64,000 bases of DNA. Origin: Meandrina meandrites. Taxonomy: Eukaryota; Cnidaria; Anthozoa; Scleractinia; Meandrinidae. Where the stretch lies: the NCBI GenBank assembly GCA_963693305.1, contig OY855913.1, positions 9,585,201 to 9,649,200 on the forward strand, given 5' to 3'. The notes under the pieces were generated by a model. The model did no database searches. It was not told the DNA's origin and was given only the letters and a program-made list of their open reading frames with translations. A program made the translations under genes and the position numbers. Positions 13,501 through 25,500 of the stretch are shown here, one piece after another (positions within the stretch are counted from its first letter, which is position 1; every line of letters begins with the position of its first letter).

Positions 13501-16500
13501 TTGAAAACTCTTGACAACATTTACCGTAAACATGATCACAAAATTGCAAACACGCTCACTAAGAAAGCCAAATTGACCCAGAAATTGCAAACGAATAGCC
13601 AGATGGAACAAGAACAAAGTATTCTCGGGTTTCTGAAATGGCTCCATTATTTTCATCATCAATATAAAACAGAAACCTTTCTGCAAGCAAGGACGAATTT
13701 CTTTCGACGAACGCGAGAAACAAACAACTCTAGTCACCAGTGCATTTCGGCCAAACCACGTGACGATTTTACTTGGACTGGTACAATATGTAATTTCGCA
13801 ACCAGAAGCAGAAACGTGCCCTAACTTGTAAGCGTAACATCATCAGTACCGATATTCCCACGGCCGTGCTAAAAATAGCTGTCGATGAAGTTGTGTTACA
13901 CGCTTGACTGCACACCCAAAAAGCTAGTTTTCTTTTCAGCCGTTGTTTTTTGCGTGACGAGCCCAAAAAACGGCTGTAAAGGAGACTACCAAAAAGCTGG
14001 CTGTCTTTTTTTTTCTTTTGCCTATGAGTAAACGTAACTGCAACCGCTTTGCGTTGGGAATATTAAATACACTAAAAAGGTATTGCGTCAGCCATGGAAT
14101 GCGCTGACGTTGCAGCTTTCACTTTCGGTACGTGACAAACAAGAAATATGTTTACTTTGCATGTTTATTTCGCCAGAAGCGACGGTCGTTAATTTGTTTG
14201 CAATTTTGCGACTATTTGTCGGTTTAGCCAGTTGAACAACAGCGTCAGTTTGTTCTCATTTGGGGACCAAAACAAAACGTTCAGCAAACACACAACACTC
14301 ACATTAAAAATGGAAGTCACAACATTTATTCTCAATATAGATATTTATTCTACTCAAAAACATCAAACATTTTAATATAAAGTGGTCAACAAATACTATA
14401 CCCATATTGTGTCGTCAACTGAACCAGTTGATTCCGTAAACCAAGAGAATCACCTTCACCACGATGAAATTTGCAAACACTTTTCGCTTTCAGAACCCAC
14501 ACACAATGTTCTCACCCAAAGCTACATAAAAATCAAGACTTGGAATAGAGACTTCAGACCAACACGGCCCAATAAGGTCGAATCTATAGCAAAACAAAAA
14601 TGGCCGTACCTTGAACCGAAAACAAATATTCATAACAACGATCCATATATACAAGCCGCAATTTGATTGGTCCTTGATAGAATCCCAAATCTGATTGGTG
14701 TGAAATACATACATGAATGATCCACCCAACCATCCACTTAATAGCCAAACACGTCTTCATGCCGACTAAGAGTTATTTTTTTAAAAACATAGGCACGCTA
14801 AGCGTGCAGGAGTTATTTTTTCAATTGATTGGGTGGCTTGGGGTAAAACTGGGTGTTAGTCCTGTTGGGATGGTCTATTTCATGGGTTGAGCTATTTGTG
14901 CATGGTTCATGTGCACGGTCTATCGTGCCGACTAAGAGCTACTTTTGGAAAAATAACTCAAAAACAATTTAAAAAGAAATTGTGCAAACGTTCTAAAATT
15001 AGGCTGCTTTACTTTGGTGTGCAACCGATCGATCGAACCATACCGTTGAAGACAATAAATACGTCAGTAATTTCTTCAAAAGTAAACAGAAAAAAATATC
15101 TGGTAGTGACTTTTAAGGTTACCTTCATGTTTAACTATCCGTTCCCTTTCATTCCAAGCCGAAAGAAAACCGCTAAGTACATCAGAACATGGATTGAAAA
15201 CTGTTGACAACATTTACCGTAAACACGATCACAAAATCGCAAACACGCTCTCTAAGAAAGCCAAATTGACCCAGAAATTGCAAGCGAATAGCCAGATGGA
15301 ACAAGAACAAAGTATTCTCGGGTTTCTGAAATGGCTCCGTTATTTTCATCATCAATATAAAACAGAAACCTTTCTGCAAGCAAGTACGTGTTTCTTTCGA
15401 CGAAGCGAGAAACAAACAACTCTAGTCACCAGTGCATTTCGGCCAAACCACGTGACGATTTTACTTGGACTGGTACAATTTTAATTTCGCAACCAGAAGC
15501 AGAAACGTGCCCTAACTTGTAAGCGTAACATGATCATATTCCCACGGCCGTGCTAAAAATAGCTTTCGATGAAGTTGTGTGCCACGCTTGACTGCACACC
15601 CAAAAAGCTAGTCTTCTTTTCAGCCGTTGTTTTTTGCGTGACAAGCCCAAACAACGGCTTCAAAGGAGACTACCAAAAAGCTGTCTGTCTTTTTTTCTTT
15701 TGCCTATGAGTAAACGTAACTGCAACCGCTTTGCGTTGGGAATATTAAATACACTAAAAAGGTATTGCGTCAGCCATGGAATGCGCTGACATGGAGCTTT
15801 CACTTTCGGTACGTGACAAGCAAGATTATGTTTACTTTGCATGTTTATTTCGCCAGAAGCGACGGCCGCTAATTTGTTTGCAATTTTGCGACTATTTCTT
15901 GTCGGTTTAGCCAGTTCAAGTGAATCTTTTGGCTGTTTCATCGAGGCGAGTTCAGAGATCTGAAGAAAATAAATTTGGCCGACGTAAACACTTGCAAGCA
16001 TTACGTCATTGGTACGGAAATAACCGCATTGCACCACCATACTACTAAAGATAGCCATCAACAATGCGAAGCTTGAAACGCGAGACTCGCACAACGACTA
16101 CTATACCTTCCTACGGCCCTCACTCACGTAGTCTCCTTCGCAGCCGTTTTTAGTGTCGTCACGCAATGCTCCTCCCCACAAACGGCTGCTCACATTCGAA
16201 CAACATTCCTTTCCTCCGTTTCAACCAATTACCATTCGGGTTCCATATTTCGAGAACTGTGCGCGCCAAAGAAATCTAACCAATCATTTTGCTTGTTTTA
16301 TCTTTGAGTTCATAGCTTTCAAAATAGCGACCCTTGAAGAAATGTTTCATGTTGTCAGAAAGACATTTCAAATTTCTAGCTTATTGTGGTTTTCAATAAC
16401 ATACGAACTCTGAAATTCAACCTCAACTAACATTTTTATATTGGTTTGCGGTTTTCGCAACCGTCAACCTTCTGAGTGGACCTCTCAGGGAACAGAAGTT

Positions 16501-19500
16501 AACTTACAGCAAGGTCAAAAGGTCACGCGTGTCAGCAGTGATTGGTAGATTTCGATCCATTTTGTTTGTTTCTGTTTTTCAAGGTTCGTTGCCTGATGAC
16601 GGCTGCGGAAAAAAGTCGTCGAGATTTCGCATGTTATTGAAAGGCGCAATAAACGCACAGCAAAAAATCTGGAATTGGGAAAATCGTTGAAGAAAGAAAG
16701 GATGTTTTTGTCAACCTACCGACGGGTTTCGGAAAATCTCGGGCTGCAGCATCAGAAGAAGCATACGTGATATCGATCGGAAATTGTAAAAACAATTCGA
16801 GGTTTTCTCACGGCATGCAGCTGCAGCGGTTTCTCCATTGTCACGGTCGTTCTCAATGCTAAATAAGCGTTATGTTCTCGTAAGTTCACGATCCTTGTAG
16901 AGTCCCTTCAATTCATGTTTGAGCCCTCCAAGATGAATGCCTTTTTGGACCTTCTCGAACATGACAAGTCGTCTTTAGCAAAGCTTTCCAAAGTGAACTC
17001 GCTGGTCGCTGAATAACTGCTCACATTCACATCCGGACATGAACAAATAACCGCCGGTAAATCGAAATATATAATCTTTTCTTTTTTCCGAACTACAGTG
17101 GAGCAAATAAAGCGACGATCACTTTGCAGAGCTTTCTTTGGCGCCTCATACATTGGAGAAACTCCGATCCTTTGCAACACTTGAGTACGCGGGAAAAACC
17201 ATGTTGATTACATTCTCTTGTACTCTGATTGGTCACATAAGAAACAAAGTGAAAGGAATGTTGTTCAAATGTGAGCAGCCGTTTGTGGGGAGGAGCGTTG
17301 CGTGACGACACTAAAAACGGCTGCGAGGGAGACTATCACTCACGGCACAAATGATGATTTTCTCTTGCTGCAACCACGTTGTCAAAACACCTAATTTAAT
17401 ATTTGCCGAGCAGACAAAACGTGCCCTTGTAACATCATCACGTCATGAGCTTTTCAAACGATCGTACAATAAATAACTCATGACCGCCCATGTGAAGTCC
17501 TACTATTCCAACCTCACGAAAATACCAATTATTTGGCAACTCTCAAACCCAAATAAACGCACATGCCTCGACATATTACAATTACGTTATTCTTAATTTG
17601 GGAGGAAAATCTTGAGAGATTTGTGGTCGCTCGTGTTATTACTTAGCCAAAGCTCCTACTAATAGGAAAACTACTAATGCTATACTTTTAACCGAGAGAA
17701 AACAGTTTAAACACCGCGCGGTTAGAATCTCAAAGATTTCTCGTTTAATTTCTTTAACACTCGCCCTTACAAACAACCCACAGTGCATCAGTTTGTGCCA
17801 TTTGGGGACCAAAACAAAACGTTGCGCAAACCCGCAACACTGACATTAAAAATGGAAGTCACAACATTTATTCTCAATACACATATTTATTCTACTCAAA
17901 AACATCATAAAATTTAAAATAAAGTGATCAACAAATACTATACCCATATTCTGTCGTCAACTGAACTAGTTGATTCGGCAAACCGAGAGAATCACCTTCA
18001 CCACCATCAAATTTCCAAACACTTTTCGGTTTCAGAACCCACACACAAGGTTCTCACCCAAAGCTACATAAAAATCAAGAACTGGAATAGAGACTTCAGA
18101 CCAACACGGCCAAATAAGGTTGAATCTATAGCAAAACAAAAATGGCCGTACCTTGAACCGAAAACAAATTATTCATAAAAACGATCCATACATACAAGCC
18201 GCAATTTGATTGGTCCTTGATAGAATCTCAAATCTGATTGGTGTGAAATACATACATGAATGATCCACCCAACCAACATCCACCCACTTAATAGCCAAAT
18301 ACGCCTTCACGCCGACTAAGAGTTATTTTTTTGAAAAAAATAACTCAAAAATAACTCAAAAATCACTCCGGACCAGACCAGCTTTGTAGAGAAACAGTCA
18401 ACTTGATACGGGCCATAGGTGCCTATGGCACCGTGTAAAGTTGACTGTTTCTCTACAAAGCTGGTCTGGTTTGGACCAATTTTTTCACGGTTCCATGCCC
18501 AATTTTCTCTGTCATGTAAACAGCCTTTTAGTCATGAGTCAATGAGCCAAGGTGATTTTTACACGGAGTAGGTTATCCATTATTTAAACCACGATTTCCC
18601 TGCATACAAATAAGTTTAGAAGCACTCAACTTTGGTCACAGTTAGTTGCACTCCAATTTGCTTGTGGTTAGTCCCACTCGGGTTTGCGTGCAGATAGTTC
18701 CACTTTGGTTTTGCTTGCAGTTAGCTTTTATTTGTTAGTAAGTGCAGCACTATTTTTTTTAAATGAATAGCTCTTATTTTGGATTTGACTGATAGCCTCA
18801 CAACTCATTGACTCGTAAAAACTTTAATCTGATTGAACTCCACCATGCATGTGCCAAATCAGAGATTGTGGGTTCACACTCTGTTTAACGTAGTTTTGTA
18901 AGTACATGTATAACATTATTTACTATAGCTGCAATGTTTTGAATAAAATTCCAGGATGGCTACTATTTGGGTGAGCTGATGAGTGGTCAAAGAGGACTTG
19001 TACCCTCCAACTTTGTTGAGAAAGTAGCAGGTAAACCATACATACAATCTTATGGTTGCATACGCTGTATCACGCTTTGTATAAACAGTTTGAAGACGAA
19101 TACAGTCATGCAAACTTTCTTTGGCAGCTGCACTTTTCATTCACATGAGTTAGAGGACGAGAAAAACCATTTTTGCGTTCAAATGTTCATTCATTGTGTT
19201 TGCAATAATTTACGATCATGATCAATATACACGTAATGACAAAATTTACTTTTCAGGTTCTGAATTTCCTGACATAAAAGTAATGATTTTAGTCAATCCA
19301 AATGTAGTATAGAAGGTAACAAGATGTTTGATTGTTTGTTTTCAGATGAGAGTGAGATGAATTTGATGATGAATGGTACAGGAGAAGGAATTGGTAAGGT
19401 GGACCTAAACTGTACACTTTCAACACTTCTAAGATGATTTCCAGAAGCTCATAGTGTAGTTGTTTGAATTTGTATTGTGTGCAACAAATGTCAGGAAACC

Positions 19501-22500
19501 GTTGGGTAGTCTGAATGACAATGAATACTACAGATGAAAATGGTTTACAATGAGGACAAACTTGAAAAAAAAAAAACGTGTTGAAATATGGAAAAGCTCT
19601 TAGAAGTTGCCTTCTTTAACGACATCTGGTATAATTATTAGAGCGACGTTCATTTGAGTGCATTACTATGCTTAGTGATTCGTTTAAAAAAACTAGCGCT
19701 ACTAGCTCCCTCAACCAATCAGAAGTAAATCCAGAACCAGTCATGACTCACTCACGCAAATTTTCCCGCGCTTCGCACCGGCTATATGTATTTGCTTGGA
19801 GTTTTGATTGGTTTACTGGATTGTCTGTGTCCTTTGTGATTGGTCAAAGTGATAACTTTGGTTTTGGTTTTACGACACTCGATTGAAAATCGCTCTATAA
19901 CTGTGAAATTGTAATTGTGTTTCCTTTCAGATGAAATTGAGGACAGCAGTGATGAAGAAGAAACAGACGGTAACTATACTTTTTGGTTAAAACGAAAAAA
20001 GTGCAATCTTGATATTTAAAGAAAACTTAGAACTGGCATGCATGTAATTGATAAGATATTTTGTTTGGTAACAATGAGCTATACAAAAATTAACCGCTGT
20101 TCTAGATCATTATTATTGAAACAAACTAAAAGGGAGTTGATGCTGTAAATTTAACAATTAAATTAAGGGTGTTCACATATAATAACCTTCGTTAACAATA
20201 ACACTATTTAGTCTTAAGTTACTGAAACTCATAAAGGTGAAGGTTGTTAAAGCGAAGTAGAAAACCTAAAGAACCACATAATTGCTTTCAAATGTCATTT
20301 GAGAAAGCTTTATAAACAGCAAAAGATTATTGAAGAGATGGGACTTTGGTTATTGCAACATCAAGTTCACTCATGCTTGTTGTTCTTGTAACACTTTACT
20401 GATCAGAAGAAGAAAGCTTGTCAGAGGACGGAGAAACGCAACTCGCACTGTTGGGAGAAAATGGTGAACGTCAGATGAAACCCGTCAGAATGCTTAAATT
20501 TTCCGGTATTTGCTTCCTCAGCTTTTTAATCCACGTCATTAAATAATTGCTATAAATGTTCTTTAACTTTTTTTAAAAATTGACCTTAAATATAAGTGAA
20601 AGACCTGAGCAACTCAATAAAACATGAATAATGACACAAAATGCAGCTAAATTACAAACATGAAGATATTTTTTGCCAGGTTTATGCCTAGCCATTTATG
20701 TTTCATAACACTGTAGCATATGCATTCATCCTGGACTCAAGTTCATTTTGTGTTCAATATAAACAAAAATGTCTTAACGTCGTTAGTTTAAACTATTTGT
20801 GACCATTTGTGACTACTTCAAACTTCTAAAAATTCTCCTGTTATGCTATTTACAATATTTTGTTTCATGCTCTCTAATTGTAAATTCTTAATTTTCGAGG
20901 TAAAGTCTTATTACTAAAATTGATTTTAAAGGTTTCGCATTCTGTACAAAATATGTTACAATAGAAAAAAATTCTCACTATTCCCTTCAGTTCCATTCAG
21001 GACGTAAATTGTGCGTGATATAATAAAAGCTCGTTTACGTGAAATGATAAACATTAAACGAAATATAAAAATATAGCAGTTGACTTGACTATTTTGAAAG
21101 AATTTCGCTCGCTCATAGTTGTTGTGACCATTGCGTGACGTATTTTTTGTCCGTCTCATCAGGAAAGCTACACCGTGCGTTACGCTTGTCAGTGGAACAC
21201 ATACCTGATAGTGGATTGCAAGACATTCAAGAAGAAGATGAAGAAGCCGCGGAGGGGGAGATAGAAGAAGAATTCGACTCTGAAAATGATTTTGATGAAC
21301 AGGACGGTTCAAATGAAGCCATGTTGAACCAGGATGGCGTGACAAGTGATGAAAACGACATTGAACCTTTCAGTAAGTCACGCAATTGCTGCTTCGAGTT
21401 TACCAGTAACGTGAAAACAAGAAATACAGTTTGAAGAAGAAATAAATGATATAAAATCTGATGCTAAAAATTATTTAGCAGTAGTGGCAAGGAAACCATT
21501 AGGCTTTTTTCGATAAAAAAGTTTTCAAATGGTCGCAATATTCATTTTGAGTTCGTTTCCTACAAAACTTGCAGATTGCTGCCGTGTTTACTCAACAAAT
21601 TAAGTGAAGGCACATGTTTCTTTTAAAATTATCAACAATCTGTTTAAATAAAAATAAACTGAGGACACTTAATTATAAAACAGAAACTTGTTAAGAATTC
21701 CAACTGCTGGCAGTGGTGACCAGCTGGCTTTATACAAAGGTTGGAGGACCACCGAACACAAGTCCATCCAGTGGCAGGGAGGAGGATTTGAACCCAGGAT
21801 CTCCGGATTACAAGCCCAGCGCCTAACCACGAGGCCATGACATCTCCACAGTACCAATTAAACAGCTGGCTCAGTAGTCCAACACACAGCAATGAGGAGA
21901 CTTAGCAATTAGAAAATAAATCCTGTCATGTGTTTACTATTTTAGGAGTTCCATCTCCAAGGCGGCTTCAACTTGAACGTCAATTCACTCAGAGCGTGCT
22001 TCTGAGTTGGAAACCCGCTGACCTGCCTGCAGATCAAGTAAAAGGTTACGGTGTGTACGTGAATGGATGGCTGCGTCTTATGATCAAAGGAGCCAGTAAA
22101 ACCAAGGCGCTTCTGGAAGGCATTGACCCCGAGGAGGTAAAATAAATCCCTCAGTGTTAAGTATCATTGTACAAAAACTAGAAAATAGTCAGAAAAGAAG
22201 TGAAAGAAATGCCTTGGGGATGTGACATACATGTTTTCCTTGTCAACTTTAATTGGACCTAAAGCTGTTTCTGGAAAGCGAATTTCGGCTCGAAGTGGTC
22301 CTTTTTCCCAGAACTGTCAAGGCCAGTCAACGGAGCAATGTTTTACTTGGAAATCTTTGTATCTTTTCAGTTTCGGTGCCATTGTTTATCAGTTTCAAAT
22401 TTGTTGTATTTCTTTTTGCCAGTGTTCTCTTGAAAACTGTTGTACGTCTGTCTTGACGTCGTACAATGCTTTTAAGTTGCCAGTCAAGCAATTCTTTTAA

Positions 22501-25500
22501 AGTAGAAACTAACGTTTCCTTTTGTCCTAGACCCACCGGATATCTGTGAGAACTATAACAACCAATGGGGAAGAGTCATCGGACCGTTCAGCTGTGTTGA
22601 CTGTCGGCAAAGGTTAGTTAGTGACGTATAAATGTTATGGTTATTTTGGACGCAAAGTTAGTAACGTAGTAAGTCTTACATGAAATGCTTGTAACCGGAG
22701 GCAGAGTATGCCATCTTTAGATAGGAGATGATGTAAGAATATGCCATCTTCATAGGAACATTTAAATGAGCTCTGTCACGAGGATTTCGCAGATTTTTGG
22801 TCTAAACTGTTCTGAAATTAGTGGTAGGCAACTTAACCCATGAAAATTATTACCTTTGAACATCTAAAGGAAGATATAACCTTATTATGTGGATAGAAAC
22901 CTAACTACGGCTAAAAATATCGATTTTTTTGTAGACGTGCGGAAACAACTTGAAAAGTTTAGCTTAACTTCTCAAATTTTAATCCATTTCCATCGTAGCC
23001 ATCTGCAGCTAAAGACGCTTGTTAACAGTTTCGGTGCTCTAAAATAGCAATTGTTAATAAAAATGTACTATTATTTTTTGGTTTCCTTCGACACAAATAT
23101 ATATTTTGGCTTTTCAAAAATCTGTTAAAATCCGTGGCAAAGCCCCTTTAAATGAGCTTGAGGAAGGAGACCAGGAGCTAGCCTGATTCGCTTGACTCGC
23201 TTGCTTACTCCCTCTTCTTCCCGTAACTGTGGGAGCTCGGATCATTTTAGAAGGAAACCTCCATCTCTTTATCGCTGTCAGTAGTTTTCATTTAATGGTC
23301 AGCTTTGCCTTTCCGTAAATCTGGCTAAATTGCATTCTTTTTTTCTCTAGATGCTAACTTCGCTCCCAGTCACGTGCATGTCACGTGTGTCTCTCCCACG
23401 TCCGCCAAGATCGAGTGGTCACCAGGCAACAGTTCGTTCAGTCACGAGATCCTTTTAAATGGGGCCCTTCACAGGACGGTGCGCCCTGGCACGTTCCAGC
23501 ACACGATCACAAACCTCGAGCCAGACCAGATGTTTAAAGTCTATGTTCGTGCTAAGGATCCCAAGAGAGTGTTGGATGGTGACAGTGAACCGGATATCGA
23601 GGTCGATCTTTTGACAGCGGAGGCAGAATTCAGAACTGAGCCGGGAGGTAAGTTAATAAGCTTTTCTTTCTAGAACTGTGCAAAAATCATATTTAAACTG
23701 ATCAAACTTTGAGACGTGCCACCAGAACAAATTTTTGTCTCCTCTCTCATCTCTACTTATACGAGAAACAGTATAGACAATGGGCATAGAGTGGATAACA
23801 TCAAATTTCTTCCAAAAGCATTGGTTCAATAACGTTTCAGGCGTGCAGAATGTAGGAATTGATATAAATGATCACTTCTCCCAACTAGTATTATAAGGAA
23901 TGTATAAAGACCCGTAAGGAGAATTTGTTTGTTAATTTAAGCAAATTTTCAAGTTCGTTGTTGTTAATCCGTCTCAATCTTGCCAAGCCTTAACCATCCG
24001 TCTTTCATTTTGGTTGGTTATTTCCTCTTAAGCATAATTTTTTTCCTTAGTAGGTTTTTTTAAGTTTTCTTTCATTTGAAGGTAATTTTCTACATCGCAA
24101 AAAATGACTTTTACGACGGGGTATCTCCTGCCCTTTCTAATTTCCTGTCGATCTTCTCGCTAAATTATTTCTGACATGTTGACATTCTGTTTTCTTTCCA
24201 AGGCCTTCCTGACCCACCTTTAGACGTCGAAGTCGCCCCAGGTCACTCAAACACACTGGACGTGAATTGGATTCCAGTTACTATTACGGAAAAGGGAACT
24301 TCAAATGGGGCCCGCGTAACTGGATATAAAGTTTACATCAATGGTCTTCCGTGTACTGAGGTCACGTCACCCACAGCGGATTGCGTGACAGCGGTGTCAT
24401 GGATGGTCGAACGGGCGACCAAGAAGAGTCATAGCGATGTTGTTCGTGTTGTGGTTAGAACTCAGTCGTGCGAGGGCGAGTCAGCTGATTCAAATGAAGT
24501 TGTTCTGCCCATAGATATGTTTAATTTCAAGGTAAACCAGTTGATAAAACCCAAAGGAGCAGAACCGCTCGCTCAAAAAACAGACTTGTCGCCTGAAAGC
24601 TCTGTTGAAGATCACGGTGTCCACGAGGAGCCAGCTCACGTGGCTAACGGCGTTTCGGTTTCCGACGAGCCGAGGGAACGATCCGACAGTGTAAGGCGTT
24701 ACAGCCGGGACGAAAGCGGTCAACCGCAATTAGTTTTAGTAGAAGAGACTCCTAAACCAGCAAACATTGCCAAGGACTATTTAAGCCCGCTAGCGCAGCC
24801 TCGAACTAAGGGAGAACCCGTCGTGTGGAAATACGAGGGCGGAGATGAATCGGAAACTGCCGAGAGTGTCACGAAGAGTGACGGAAGAGGATCCGACGAC
24901 GAAGATGACGAAGAAGTCGAGATTTGTATTCCGGACGTTTCCGAAGATCAAGCGCCAACCACAGAAAAGGAAGCGGAAGTGAATGTGGAAGAGCAGGGTT
25001 ATCAACAACTTCAAGAGGTAACCTTTTATTTGCTTCACTCTGACGGTCTTCTTTGACGTTATTTATTCAATTCCACATCATAGCTAGAACTAATTTCTCA
25101 TATCGATTTCCATAATGAGTATTTTGGGGGTTTATCAAGACTTTCCATTATTTGATGATTTTCTAAAATTCTCATCACCTGTCTGGTTGATAATGTAGTG
25201 ATATTGTATGGAGGAATCAGCTCTTTATCATGATTGGAAATGCTCCTTTCTGTTGAACTCTCGTTTATTGGCAGGAAATCCGTCAATTGTTTATTTGTAC
25301 TTATTTCATGTTTGGTCGAATAACTGGTGTCTTAACTCAAGAAAAATATCAGAAACTTTCCACTTTCGTTTTTGCAAGGTGCCGGGCGCACTCAGACCTT
25401 ACTCACAAATGAGCCCCTCTCATGAGGGAGGGGGGAAGTCCATTTTCCCTTGTTCCCAACAAATTTCCCTTGTGTTCCCATGTTCCCCGAGAGTATTTCT

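Larger units (their letters stand above)
14784..18335 (+). repeat. Composite element, unit 2
   Basis: Starts with the same sequence as unit 1 (AAAACATAGGCACGCTAAGC) and ends with the same terminal 0.55 kb. It carries an extra middle part (about 15916-17784) missing from unit 1, of which 16129-17335 is a separate inserted element. Without that insertion it would be about 2.3 kb long. Confidence 0.72.
13052..18526. mobile_element. Composite DNA-transposon-like element with inverted termini
   Basis: The ends form a 29-bp terminal inverted repeat: left TTTACACGACAGAGAAAATT, right (reverse complement) TTTACATGACAGAGAAAATT, both beginning AG. The left flank is TTAA (13048-13051) and the right flank TTTA (18527-18530), so a TTAA target duplication with one change is plausible, as in Kolobok or piggyBac families. 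The interior has two head-to-tail related units, a later 1.2-kb Mutator-like insertion and a palindrome. No intact transposase was found, so it is non-autonomous or decayed; the superfamily is uncertain. Confidence 0.65.
12971..18954. other. 6-kb RIMBP intron filled with mobile DNA
   Basis: This intron splits SH3-1 in phase 0. Most of it (13052-18526) is the composite inverted-repeat element listed below. The rest is unremarkable AT-rich sequence before the acceptor at 18953-18954. Confidence 0.8.

Noticed and set aside
13196..15484. Pairs of similar + and - frames in the two composite-element units
   Set aside because: Similarity reflects DNA duplication. The paired frames differ in length, lie on both strands and show no recognised transposase motif.
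16129..17335. Intact RecQ helicase gene
   Set aside because: Only motif I is present; other helicase motifs are missing and stops follow.
21644..21892. Overlapping - strand peptides of 62-82 residues
   Set aside because: They cross the A and B boxes of a tRNA-derived SINE, a common source of false frames.
22222..22500. Overlapping hydrophobic frames between FN3-1 exons
   Set aside because: They sit in an intron whose splice sites give a clean FN3 join; composition is random.
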